DNA of 6,204 nt, from NCBI GenBank assembly GCA_013330015.1, contig DUJC01000091.1:1-6204 (forward strand). Reading direction: 5' to 3'. The DNA is from Candidatus Poseidoniaceae archaeon. GTDB lineage: Archaea; Thermoplasmatota; Poseidoniia; Poseidoniales; Poseidoniaceae. The position numbers and the translations under genes were made by a program. The notes under the pieces were generated by a model that worked only from the letters and a program-made list of their open reading frames with translations, was not told the origin of the DNA and did no database searches. Below, in pieces: positions 1 to 6,204 of the stretch. Every line of letters starts with the position of its first letter. Position 1 is the stretch's first letter.

Positions 1-761
1 CTCTGTTTTTCTTTTGTAGCTTTCAACGATTGTAAATCAATCCCAACAATCGGTCCATGTTTGAAACTGAGACGAACCCATCCTTGTGGGGAAGGCGTAC
101 CGCTAAGAACCTCTTGGCTGGTTATATTCCCAGCCACGTAAACATCGACGCCCTCCAATTCTTCGTGTTTGAAATCAAAACGAGATCGCTCGAGAACATC
201 TTCCAACCAACCTTTTGGAGGGTTTGGATTTGGTCCAGTACATACAAATCCATCTTCCCAAGAGAAGAAGTACATGCCTTTTCGTGCGTGTTCTTCCCAT
301 GGCAACATCCGCAATGTGAGATTCTGATGATTTTGCAATCCAGCAAGATACCCTTGCTTCCCGTCACCACGTCGAATAAACGAACCCGACCCAAAATTCG
401 GAGATTTGAAATTTCCTACGAGTGAAATCTCCTCATCATGTGCAGCGTGCAACGAGCCAGCCAGGGCTTTTCCGACCGGATCACCACGTTTTGCAAGCAT
501 ACGCTTCGAGAGCCATTTCATATCGTCCTTTTTTGCAACAATCTTTCGAAGGTCTTGCAATGTTTTTGTTACTGGATCCTTCCGACCCCAACTTAAGCGA
601 CCTTTCCACGTCATGGTTGGGAGATACTTGTCAGGATCGTCGAGGAGCTGTCGCAATTGCCGACTGAGCCGCTTCGCCGTAGCATCGTTTGCATGCTTTG
701 TTCCACGCATCCGCATCCGCTGTTTTTGGCCAGGAAAGGATACCTGCGCTGGTCGTGCCAT
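1..761 (-). CDS. Conserved-looking protein of unknown function, C-terminus cut by window edge
   Basis: I do not recognise this family. The minus-strand frame is open without a stop from 842 down to base 1; 253 codons are visible from the ATG at 761-759 and the end lies outside the window. Residues 1-95 are strongly basic (many Lys and Arg) and probably helical, for example KRLSRQLRQLL at 30-40, which could suit nucleic-acid or ribosome contact (inference only). From about residue 110 the composition changes to a mixed, probably beta-rich domain with aromatic and Gly/Pro-rich stretches: MYFFSWEDGFVC at 163-174, TGPNPNPPKGW at 175-185, and a hydrophobic strand near 235-242 (HGPIVGID). There is no signal peptide or membrane segment. 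An alternative in-frame TTG start at 782 has GAGG five bases upstream and would add seven residues; the ATG has no clear Shine-Dalgarno sequence. The gene is divergent from the PqqB-like gene. Long plus-strand ORFs opposite it are Ser/Arg/Cys-rich and look like shadows. Confidence 0.75.
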   Translation of the reverse strand, partial: MARPAQVSFPGQKQRMRMRGTKHANDATAKRLSRQLRQLLDDPDKYLPTMTWKGRLSWGRKDPVTKTLQDLRKIVAKKDDMKWLSKRMLAKRGDPVGKALAGSLHAAHDEEISLVGNFKSPNFGSGSFIRRGDGKQGYLAGLQNHQNLTLRMLPWEEHARKGMYFFSWEDGFVCTGPNPNPPKGWLEDVLERSRFDFKHEELEGVDVYVAGNITSQEVLSGTPSPQGWVRLSFKHGPIVGIDLQSLKATKEKQ

Positions 762-847
762 AAGCCCGTCAACCCATTCCAAACAGGCCTCTCGCTTGAG
801 GTCTTCCCCCTGAATATGTCTATGTTGCAGGAGTGCGTGCTGTCATC
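762..847. promoter_or_regulatory. Divergent intergenic region between the unknown gene and the PqqB-like gene
   Basis: This 86-bp spacer must hold the start signals for two divergent genes. I see no canonical archaeal TATA box; the most AT-rich piece is around 811-824 (TGAATATGTCTATG), which would be an unconvincing element for the rightward gene. An imperfect inverted repeat lies at 786-803: GGCCTC, a six-base loop, then GAGGTC, pairing over six positions with one G-T wobble. It could be an operator or simply chance. AGGAG at 829-833 is 14 bases from the ATG at 848, rather far for a ribosome binding site. Confidence 0.35.
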
Positions 848-1687
848 ATGGCGGTCGTTACATTGCTTGGAATAGCCCAAGATGGAGGGCGCCCGCAGCC
901 AGGGTGCACCCGTCCATGTTGCAAAAATCTTGGAAACGAAGATCTCAGAAGTCCTGTTTCGCTGAGTGTCCAAACCTCAGGAGGGAAAACCATTCTTGTA
1001 GAAGCAACAAGAGACTTAGGACGCCAACTCCGATTTATTGGAAACCCTCCCATTGAACACCTCATTCTCACACATGCTCATCTCGGGCACGTGGACGGAT
1101 TGGGTCTGTTTGGTAGAGAAACCATGTCGGCTCGAAACATCCAACTCCACTGCAGTCCGTCCATGCAATCCCTCGTCAAGAAAACACCAGCATGGAACCA
1201 GTTGTTGAAACAAAATGTGTTTCAATTCGCCTCATTCCCTCGTATTGAAATCGACGATGTTGTTGTTGAGTTTCACCAAGTCCCCCATCGAGATGAGTTG
1301 TCAGATACGCATGCAATCATCGTTCGTGGGAAGAGCAACTCGATTCTCTTTTTGTCCGATCATGACACATGGAGAGAGACGCTCCATGCATATGAGTGCG
1401 ATACGATTCGTGAATTCCTTGCAAAACTCAATGTCGACATTGCGCTGCTTGATGGAACGTTTTGGTCGGGCGATGAACTACAAGGGCGCGATATGAACGT
1501 CGTTCCGCACCCGACTGTTGAAGAATCTCTGGAACGATTAGGCGAGCGATTGGAAAAAGATCCACAAATTGTATTCTTTCACTTCAATCATACAAATCCA
1601 CTGCACAATGTTGATTCGAAGGAATACAATATCCTGATAGAATTAGGATGGGACGTCGGCTTTGAGACCCAGCAGTTCACTCTCTGA
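848..1687 (+). CDS. PqqB-like metallo-beta-lactamase-fold hydrolase
   Basis: This 279-residue protein belongs to the metallo-beta-lactamase superfamily, in the branch often labelled coenzyme PQQ synthesis protein B-like. Seen: an N-terminal first strand followed by AQDGGRPQPGC and CC (Cys 20, 24, 25), the signature opening of this branch; the metal-binding motif THAHLGH at 75-81 (His 76, 78, 81), with Gly where classical members have Asp; VPHRDELSDT at 145-154 supplying a further His (147); LSDHDTW at 169-175; LDGTFW at 201-206; GRDMNVVPHP at 213-222; and HFNHTNP at 245-251. All expected blocks are present in order, so the gene appears intact. The protein has no signal peptide and should be cytoplasmic. 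The substrate is unknown; no pqqA, pqqC, pqqD or pqqE lies nearby, so a role in PQQ synthesis is not supported. I chose the ATG at 848 because it places the first beta-strand at the N-terminus as in the family; an in-frame GTG at 833 would add five residues. The 3' end overlaps the convergent symporter gene by 11 bp. Confidence 0.88.
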   Translation: MAVVTLLGIAQDGGRPQPGCTRPCCKNLGNEDLRSPVSLSVQTSGGKTILVEATRDLGRQLRFIGNPPIEHLILTHAHLGHVDGLGLFGRETMSARNIQLHCSPSMQSLVKKTPAWNQLLKQNVFQFASFPRIEIDDVVVEFHQVPHRDELSDTHAIIVRGKSNSILFLSDHDTWRETLHAYECDTIREFLAKLNVDIALLDGTFWSGDELQGRDMNVVPHPTVEESLERLGERLEKDPQIVFFHFNHTNPLHNVDSKEYNILIELGWDVGFETQQFTL

Positions 1688-4322
1688 TCTCTGTAAGCGT
1701 GTAGTCCAATGTGATCAAAGAAACAGTCCAATCTACGGATTCATCTGAATCTCCGTTTTGACAAACTGGAGAGCCTCCACTGTTAACAACAACGTTGATT
1801 GTAAATTCATACAATCCCATTCCGGTATCGCCGCCATTGAGCATGGAAGCGATCGAGGATGTTGAGTTGGTCGTTGTGCTCCCAACAAGACTTGAATCAA
1901 TCCAATAGAATTCAGATTCGAGCGTTTGTTGCAATCCTGAATTGGCTACGGTGGAACCGTCAATACCTCCATCATATCCTACTTCGTCATTTTCCGTGTT
2001 TGCAAGGAAATTGCAAGCTTGTTCGTTATCCGTATGGCTCGTTGTCATGTGGAACCCGACGACGTTCAGCCCATCCCAATCAATGGCATCACTGGAAGCT
2101 GAAACTTGGGCGCTATCAGAGATTATCTCAGTCCCCGATCCGATTTCAATAAGAGAAAAATTCCCATCGATTTGATACATGGCGACCCTGTTGGCGTCTG
2201 AATCTCCATCACCGTTTGGTGCATAGGCCGCGTAGGCCACTTCAGCCACACCGGCGAGACATAGGGCGATGACACCGAATACGACGAATCGACTCTTCTT
2301 TGCTTCTGTTATCTCAAATCGTCCAAACGGATTGGAGGCAGAATCTTCACGAATGGCGCACATGATGAAGTGGGCAATGAATGCTGATCCAACGCCCGGA
2401 ACAGAAGGGAAAACATCCTCTCCAAGACCAAGGACTGTCCATACGATAACACCTGTGAAGGCCGAAATCATCATGACAATCGAGTGGAATGTGTCGGGCT
2501 TGTAGCCAGTCCAGCGAACGATGAGAAGTGGAACGAAGATGCCACCAAGGCCGTAGACTGCAAGAACAACGAGGGCGAACACAGAATCGCCACCTGGCAC
2601 GTAGAGCCCTCCAATCGAGATTATTGTTGCAGCAGCGGCAACGTACAATGTAACGATCTTGGTTGTCTTGTGATCTTCCCGCCACTCTGGTTTGATGTCA
2701 TCGGTTATCGCTGCAGTACAGGCAAGGACTTGACTGTCCGCTGTTGACATGGTTGCGGCAAAGATTGATGCAAGGATCATTCCAACACCAAGAGCGGGAA
2801 GCGTGTCCATAGCGAGGGCAGGTAGGCCGAGTTCGGCATCGAAATCACTGTCTGTAAACAATACTCGACTAGCAAGTCCGACGATGAACATCAGTGCGAT
2901 GAACGGCGTTTGCCAGACGAAGAACCAAATCATGGCTTGCTTTCTGTCCTCATCAGAATTGAGCGTCATGACTCGGGATACAACCTGAGGTTGACCTGCA
3001 ACGCCCAACCCGCCAAGGAAGAATGCGAGTAGATAGAGAGAAATGCCCAATGAGATATCAGTTGGTAGAAAATTGACAAGGGTAGCACTCTGGGATTCCA
3101 GTTTGTTGTGCATTCCAGAGAATCCTCCAACATCGCCAAGAGCAACCCAGCAGAGGATAATTGAGCCGATGATCATGACGCATGATTGAGCAGCATCGGT
3201 CCAAATTGAGGCCCGAATTCCTCCTGCGTAGCAGTAAGCAACAACGAGAACGAATCCGATGAGAATACCAACCAATTCAGGCCACCCGAGCATAACAAAG
3301 AGTGCTTTTCCACCTGCAGTGAGTTGCGCTGCAGCATAGATTGACAAGAAAAAGACCGAAAGTACTGCAGCCAACTTTGCTTCAGGAGCTCCTGCTTTCT
3401 CTGAGACCAGAGATGAGAGCGAACGCAAGCCTCGTTCATTTCCTTCCCTTTGAATGAATTTGTACAGCCAAGCCCATGCGACCAACTGTCCGACAGTGGA
3501 AATCAAACCGATCCAAATAGCGGAGTACCCCATCAGATAGATGAATCCAATAAAACCGATGAACATGTAACCAGAATTCCACGTACTCACCGCTGAAAGT
3601 GCAGCCAAAGCAGGGTGCATCCCTCGTCCCGCAACGAGATAGTCATCGGTTGTGTCTTGTTTGACAAACATGCTCGCAAGTCCAACAGCAGCGAAAAATG
3701 ACAAGAAAATCAAGAAGGATACGAGGATGCCGAAATCCATAGAATCAGGTAGCACATGGACAATCCCAACAACTGCAGATGGGCCGAGTAAAATTATGCT
3801 TCCAAGAATCATATTTCGTTTTGCTGTATATGCTTCATGTTGCTTCAGCTTATTGAAGAAATTCACCTCTGCAGGTGCAGTAAAGAGTGCAAGAATTGCA
3901 ACGAGTTGGATGATTATTTTCCCAGTTAGTTCAAGCTCACCGGTTGCAACGTACGACAGAATTAACGGCGCAAAAGGGTAGATCCCTGCGTAAAGAAGGA
4001 CCCATGGACGATTGCGAACGAGCAAAAGACAAGCAATGGTCAGGTCGATGACGCCAACAAGCATCAGTACCGCAGAACTCCATCCAGCCGGGAAGATTAC
4101 AGACACAACAGGGATGTATTTTTCCGTGACGAGGAGCGCCTTGACTCCGTGCTTAGCAAACATCCATACCAAGTACAACACAGACAAAGAGTAAACCAAC
4201 TTTCTCACAGAGAAGTTCCGATACCAACTCGGCGTTAACATGTTGATGTTAAAATGATTAAGCGGGGAAAGAAACGACTCTGGTTGTTCATCTACAAGCT
4301 CGGCATCTATACTTTCGCTCAC
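1677..4322 (-). CDS. Sodium:solute symporter (SSS/PutP type) with extra N-terminal membrane module and acidic C-terminal extracytoplasmic domain
   Basis: The 881-residue product is far longer than the usual 450-550 for this family. Numbering is from the GTG at 4322. Residues 1-40 are acidic and soluble. Residues 41-150 hold about four membrane segments, loosely like DoxX (HGVKALL at 58-64), and one more lies at 171-191. The SSS core spans about 195-660: DDYLVAGR (226-233), ALSAVSTWNSGYM (241-253), GGIRASIWTDAAQ (367-379), GQPQVVSRVM (443-452) and ATMSTADSQVL (523-533) align with PutP. PutP Arg40, Ala337, Ser340 and Thr341 correspond to Arg233, Ala523, Ser526 and Thr527, so sodium coupling is likely; Asp55 is replaced by Trp248. 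A further membrane segment (678-700) precedes a tail (701-881) very rich in Asp/Glu/Ser/Thr, with no Lys, two Arg and Cys 770 and 854, probably outside the cell. The transported solute cannot be told from sequence. The start is set by a strong Shine-Dalgarno sequence; a TTG at 4352 is the alternative. It lies directly downstream of dphB on the same strand. Confidence 0.9.
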   Translation of the reverse strand: MSESIDAELVDEQPESFLSPLNHFNINMLTPSWYRNFSVRKLVYSLSVLYLVWMFAKHGVKALLVTEKYIPVVSVIFPAGWSSAVLMLVGVIDLTIACLLLVRNRPWVLLYAGIYPFAPLILSYVATGELELTGKIIIQLVAILALFTAPAEVNFFNKLKQHEAYTAKRNMILGSIILLGPSAVVGIVHVLPDSMDFGILVSFLIFLSFFAAVGLASMFVKQDTTDDYLVAGRGMHPALAALSAVSTWNSGYMFIGFIGFIYLMGYSAIWIGLISTVGQLVAWAWLYKFIQREGNERGLRSLSSLVSEKAGAPEAKLAAVLSVFFLSIYAAAQLTAGGKALFVMLGWPELVGILIGFVLVVAYCYAGGIRASIWTDAAQSCVMIIGSIILCWVALGDVGGFSGMHNKLESQSATLVNFLPTDISLGISLYLLAFFLGGLGVAGQPQVVSRVMTLNSDEDRKQAMIWFFVWQTPFIALMFIVGLASRVLFTDSDFDAELGLPALAMDTLPALGVGMILASIFAATMSTADSQVLACTAAITDDIKPEWREDHKTTKIVTLYVAAAATIISIGGLYVPGGDSVFALVVLAVYGLGGIFVPLLIVRWTGYKPDTFHSIVMMISAFTGVIVWTVLGLGEDVFPSVPGVGSAFIAHFIMCAIREDSASNPFGRFEITEAKKSRFVVFGVIALCLAGVAEVAYAAYAPNGDGDSDANRVAMYQIDGNFSLIEIGSGTEIISDSAQVSASSDAIDWDGLNVVGFHMTTSHTDNEQACNFLANTENDEVGYDGGIDGSTVANSGLQQTLESEFYWIDSSLVGSTTTNSTSSIASMLNGGDTGMGLYEFTINVVVNSGGSPVCQNGDSDESVDWTVSLITLDYTLTEIRE

Positions 4323-4326
4323 ATCA

Positions 4327-4334
4327 TCACCTCC
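4327..4334 (-). promoter_or_regulatory. Shine-Dalgarno site GGAGGTGA deciding the symporter start
   Basis: On the minus strand GGAGGTGA ends four bases before the GTG at 4322, leaving seven bases between the GGAGG core and the start codon, an ideal distance. It sits inside the last codons of dphB (TGG AGG TGA) and includes the dphB stop. This favours the GTG over the upstream TTG at 4352 and suggests that ribosomes finishing dphB reinitiate on the symporter gene. Confidence 0.85.
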
Positions 4335-5145
4335 ATCGATTAACGGCTTCAAGTTCCATCTCCGACATGTTGGCTAAGAAGACAAGGCAATTCAATCTCC
4401 CGCCTGGAATATTACCAAGGTTGCCAATCGTTGTTGTTTTCATGCTTGCATCGTTTGTTCCAAGGTCACTGCAAAGGACACATGATGAGTTGGTCAGCGA
4501 TTCGATTTGCTGTTCGAATACCGCATCACGTTCTGAGTTGGCCAGTTTGTCTGCCATCTTGGTGATGCTAGCAAATGCGTCTTTCGGCTGCATGGGGAGC
4601 TGATCACCGGTCCCTGCTCCAGTTGGGTCAAGATCAAACAAGACCAGGGTGTGCAACCCTTGTGCTTGATTTCGCAACATAACTTCCAATGGAGAGGTTA
4701 CAACCCAATCACCGTATGGGTAGGTGAGTGTTGTAGAGCGACCAAATTTGTAATCGGATAATCCTGTCGAACCCGGCACGAGAGTCGTTACAGAAATCCC
4801 GTGAATGACTTGACAAGGAAGGCCTGCTTTTTCAGCACGAAGTTGGAAGTCAATGTGCGTCGTGGCTTGCATGGGGTCGCCTACGACAAGAAGAGCAATC
4901 GATTGAGATTGTGCTTGCTTGAACAGTTCTTCTGGACGCTCAACAGCAGGGCGCATGATTCGTTCAATTGGGCCAATCATTGCTTCGAGCTTCAACAATT
5001 CCTCTTCAGGCCACAATGCTGTGTAGGCTTCATAGAGACGAATATCGGCGTTCTTTGCAACTTCAACAGCCTCAAGCGTCATGGATTCGACCTTTCCGGG
5101 CCCCATTCCAATCAGAGCAAAGCCAGTCATGCTGCCATTTTCCAT
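4327..5145 (-). CDS. dphB: Diphthine synthase (SAM-dependent methyltransferase acting on elongation factor 2)
   Basis: The 272-residue product is a complete diphthine synthase, a member of the tetrapyrrole-methylase fold. The family transfers methyl groups from S-adenosylmethionine to the modified histidine of archaeal elongation factor 2 during diphthamide synthesis, in the cytoplasm. Seen: the N-terminal glycine-rich strand-loop FALIGMGPG (9-17) followed by the conserved helix containing LEAVEVAKNADIRLYEAYT (24-42); the signature VVGDPMQATTH (87-97); VIHGISV (113-119), where most relatives have His-Asn-Ala-Ser; GLSDYKFGRS (128-137); TSPLEVMLRN (150-159); GLHTLVLFDLDP (163-174); and a C-terminal block with SDLGTND (226-232) and a final MSEMELEAVNRW (260-271). 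Length is normal for the family. I chose the ATG at 5145 because TGAGGT lies at a good distance upstream; an in-frame TTG at 5151 is too close to that site, and an internal ATG at 5130 would match some relatives' N-termini. It heads an operon with the symporter and is divergent from trm5. Confidence 0.96.
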   Translation of the reverse strand: MENGSMTGFALIGMGPGKVESMTLEAVEVAKNADIRLYEAYTALWPEEELLKLEAMIGPIERIMRPAVERPEELFKQAQSQSIALLVVGDPMQATTHIDFQLRAEKAGLPCQVIHGISVTTLVPGSTGLSDYKFGRSTTLTYPYGDWVVTSPLEVMLRNQAQGLHTLVLFDLDPTGAGTGDQLPMQPKDAFASITKMADKLANSERDAVFEQQIESLTNSSCVLCSDLGTNDASMKTTTIGNLGNIPGGRLNCLVFLANMSEMELEAVNRWR

Positions 5146-5182
5146 CCTCAAACCTCATACTTGCGATGGTTCTCCGAGACCC
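5146..5182. promoter_or_regulatory. 37-bp divergent spacer shared by dphB and trm5
   Basis: The two start codons face away from each other with only 37 bp between them, so both transcripts must begin inside this spacer or inside the opposite gene. I see no clear TATA box; CTCATACTT near 5155-5163 is the nearest AT-rich patch. The arrangement implies overlapping promoters and possibly shared control. No obvious Shine-Dalgarno sequence precedes trm5, so its mRNA could be leaderless (inference). Confidence 0.4.
5152..5157 (-). promoter_or_regulatory. Ribosome binding site of dphB (TGAGGT)
   Basis: The minus-strand sequence TGAGGT has its GAGG core seven bases before the ATG at 5145. It supports that ATG over the TTG at 5151 and over the internal ATG at 5130. 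Confidence 0.6.
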
Positions 5183-6204
5183 ATGCGTCATTTGAGGGTG
5201 CCGAGTGCTCAGACGTCGCATTGGATTGACCTCTGCAAAACAAATGGCTGGTATGAGACTGGGTATCGAGTGCAACGAGTTGGCGACAACACAGCCATCC
5301 CGCTCAATATGAATGCACCTCAAGCCGATGACTCTGTTTGGGGAGAAAACACAATGATTGACGTTGATGTAACCGACAAGAAAGCCAGGCATTATTGGGA
5401 ACACATTTCGAATGAGACACGGACTGAGTTTGGTGATGAGTTCCCACAAGCGTTTGAGATACAGGGAGATGTTTTGCTCGTTAAGATTCCAGCCGAGATG
5501 GCTGAGGTTGAACATGAAATTGCAGGAGCGATGTTGGAACAATTCCCATCTGTACGCGTTGTGTGTCACGACGCTGGCGTTGAAGGTGAATTTAGAGTTC
5601 GTAAGCTAAGAGTACTCAAGGCTCGAAACGACAACAATTCGACGCAAACACGATACCGAGAACACGGTTATGAATTCAACATCAATCCTGCTGTTGCATA
5701 CTTTTCAGGTCGTTTAGGAACCCAGCGAATGCGAACTCTTGATGCAGTCTCTTCGATGTCTCAGTCGAAAGGCCGACCACTTGTCATCGTCGATCCATAT
5801 GCTGGAGTTGGACCTTCAATGGCATTGTTGTACACCGATGCAGACCTTGTTTTCAAAGCCTATGTCAACGATATGAATCCAGACGCAATTCCTCTTCTGA
5901 AACAGAATATGGAATATTTTCATTCCAAACGCAAGCAGGATGGTACGTACGTTGTGGATTGTATGGATGCGCGCGAACTCATGAAATCAAGACCAGAATT
6001 AATTGGTACTGCTGACGTCCTTTTGGTAAACCTGCCTCACGAGGGGATTGATCATTTACCGGAGCTTCTCCCACTGTTATTGGATGAAGAATCGTTGCTT
6101 TGCGGTTGGTCAATTCAGGAAAAACAAGCGGATATTGAACATCAATTGCGTGCAATAATCGAAGTAAGTGATTGGAGAATCGCCAAGGTTCATGTTGAAG
6201 AGAT
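5183..6204 (+). CDS. trm5: tRNA (guanine37-N1)-methyltransferase Trm5, C-terminus cut by window edge
   Basis: Visible are 340 codons from the ATG at 5183; the frame runs off the right edge. Archaeal Trm5 methylates N1 of guanosine 37, next to the anticodon, using S-adenosylmethionine, and so suppresses +1 frameshifting. Seen: an N-terminal D1-like domain of about 41 residues (MRHLRVPSAQ, then NGWYETGYRVQR and TAIPLN), typical of the Trm5b form and supporting this start; the central RNA-binding signature RYREHGYEFNINPAVAYFSG at 157-176 followed by RLGTQRMR, closely matching the family's REHG...YFSPRL..ER.R; SAM motif I VDPYAGVGPS at 203-212; the acidic-loop motif YVNDMNPDAIPLLKQNM at 227-243; and the catalytic-region VNLPHEG at 282-288. 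Variations from the commonest forms are Pro-Tyr-Ala in motif I, Gly for Pro in YFSPRL, and His-Glu after NLP; none looks inactivating. Only the last part of the catalytic domain is missing. It is divergent from dphB, another translation-fidelity gene. Confidence 0.93.
   Translation, partial: MRHLRVPSAQTSHWIDLCKTNGWYETGYRVQRVGDNTAIPLNMNAPQADDSVWGENTMIDVDVTDKKARHYWEHISNETRTEFGDEFPQAFEIQGDVLLVKIPAEMAEVEHEIAGAMLEQFPSVRVVCHDAGVEGEFRVRKLRVLKARNDNNSTQTRYREHGYEFNINPAVAYFSGRLGTQRMRTLDAVSSMSQSKGRPLVIVDPYAGVGPSMALLYTDADLVFKAYVNDMNPDAIPLLKQNMEYFHSKRKQDGTYVVDCMDARELMKSRPELIGTADVLLVNLPHEGIDHLPELLPLLLDEESLLCGWSIQEKQADIEHQLRAIIEVSDWRIAKVHVEE

Noticed and set aside
406..813. Plus-strand open frame of 135 codons, with another at 57-425, opposite the unknown minus-strand gene
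   Set aside because: The conceptual products are Ser/Arg/Cys/Phe-rich with no domain pattern, while the minus-strand frame is open for over 840 bases and reads like a normal protein with domain-like changes in composition.
833..847. GTG start at 833 for the PqqB-like gene
   Set aside because: The nearby AGGAG overlaps this GTG and so cannot serve it, and the family's first strand begins right at the ATG at 848. It remains possible but is less likely.
848..1687. Naming the hydrolase pqqB as a PQQ biosynthesis gene
   Set aside because: Only family resemblance supports it; no other pqq gene is visible and many archaeal and bacterial relatives occur without the pathway.
1677..2250. The acidic C-terminal domain as a separate secreted-protein gene beginning at its own membrane segment
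   Set aside because: The frame is continuous with the symporter, with no stop, and I found no ATG or GTG with a ribosome binding site just before the added helix. A fusion is the simpler reading.
2269..3981. Several open frames within the symporter gene in other frames and on the plus strand (for example 2347-2685 minus, 3652-3981 plus)
   Set aside because: They lie wholly inside a gene with clear family motifs throughout, show no family pattern of their own, and look like by-products of its codon usage.
4323..4352. TTG start at 4352 for the symporter, giving 891 residues and a 26-bp overlap with dphB
   Set aside because: The GTG at 4322 has an ideally spaced GGAGGTGA site, whereas the TTG has none; the extra ten residues are just the shifted-frame reading of the dphB tail.
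4801..5229. Plus-strand open frame across the dphB 5' region into the start of trm5, and the minus-strand frame 5072-5569
   Set aside because: Both overlap well-supported genes (dphB and trm5) in the wrong frame or strand and show no recognisable protein features.

Overview
The window looks like part of an archaeal chromosome, most likely a marine euryarchaeon of the Marine Group II type (Ca. Poseidoniales); that assignment is inference. The firm evidence is a diphthine synthase (dphB), a family confined to archaea and eukaryotes, next to an archaeal-type tRNA m1G37 methyltransferase (Trm5). Moderate GC, dense packing, Shine-Dalgarno-led starts with some non-ATG codons, and a large membrane protein with a very acidic extracytoplasmic tail fit a mesophilic marine archaeon.

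Layout, left to right. (1) A minus-strand gene of unrecognised family (761 to 1) is cut by the left edge, so its C-terminus is missing. (2) After an 86-bp divergent spacer, a plus-strand gene (848-1687) encodes a metallo-beta-lactamase-fold hydrolase of the PqqB-like family. (3) It converges with, and overlaps by 11 bp, a minus-strand gene of 881 codons (4322 to 1677). This encodes a sodium:solute symporter of the PutP type with an extra membrane module at the N-terminus and an acidic extracytoplasmic domain at the C-terminus. (4) Four bases upstream of its GTG start lies dphB (5145 to 4327). The final codons of dphB contain the GGAGGTGA ribosome binding site of the symporter gene, so the two genes are very probably one operon with translational coupling. 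(5) Only 37 bp separate dphB from the divergent trm5 gene (5183 onward), which is cut by the right edge.

Together, dphB and trm5 form a small translation-fidelity cluster. DphB helps build diphthamide on elongation factor 2, and Trm5 places m1G next to the tRNA anticodon; both modifications are known to protect the reading frame. The symporter rides on the dphB transcript with no obvious functional link. The PqqB-like gene has no PQQ biosynthesis neighbours here and probably does something else.

I see no mobile element, CRISPR array, tRNA, rRNA or phage gene. Coding density is near total: the longest stretch without a gene is 86 bp. The most unusual item is the three-part architecture of the symporter. 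I do not see a convincing new multi-gene system.
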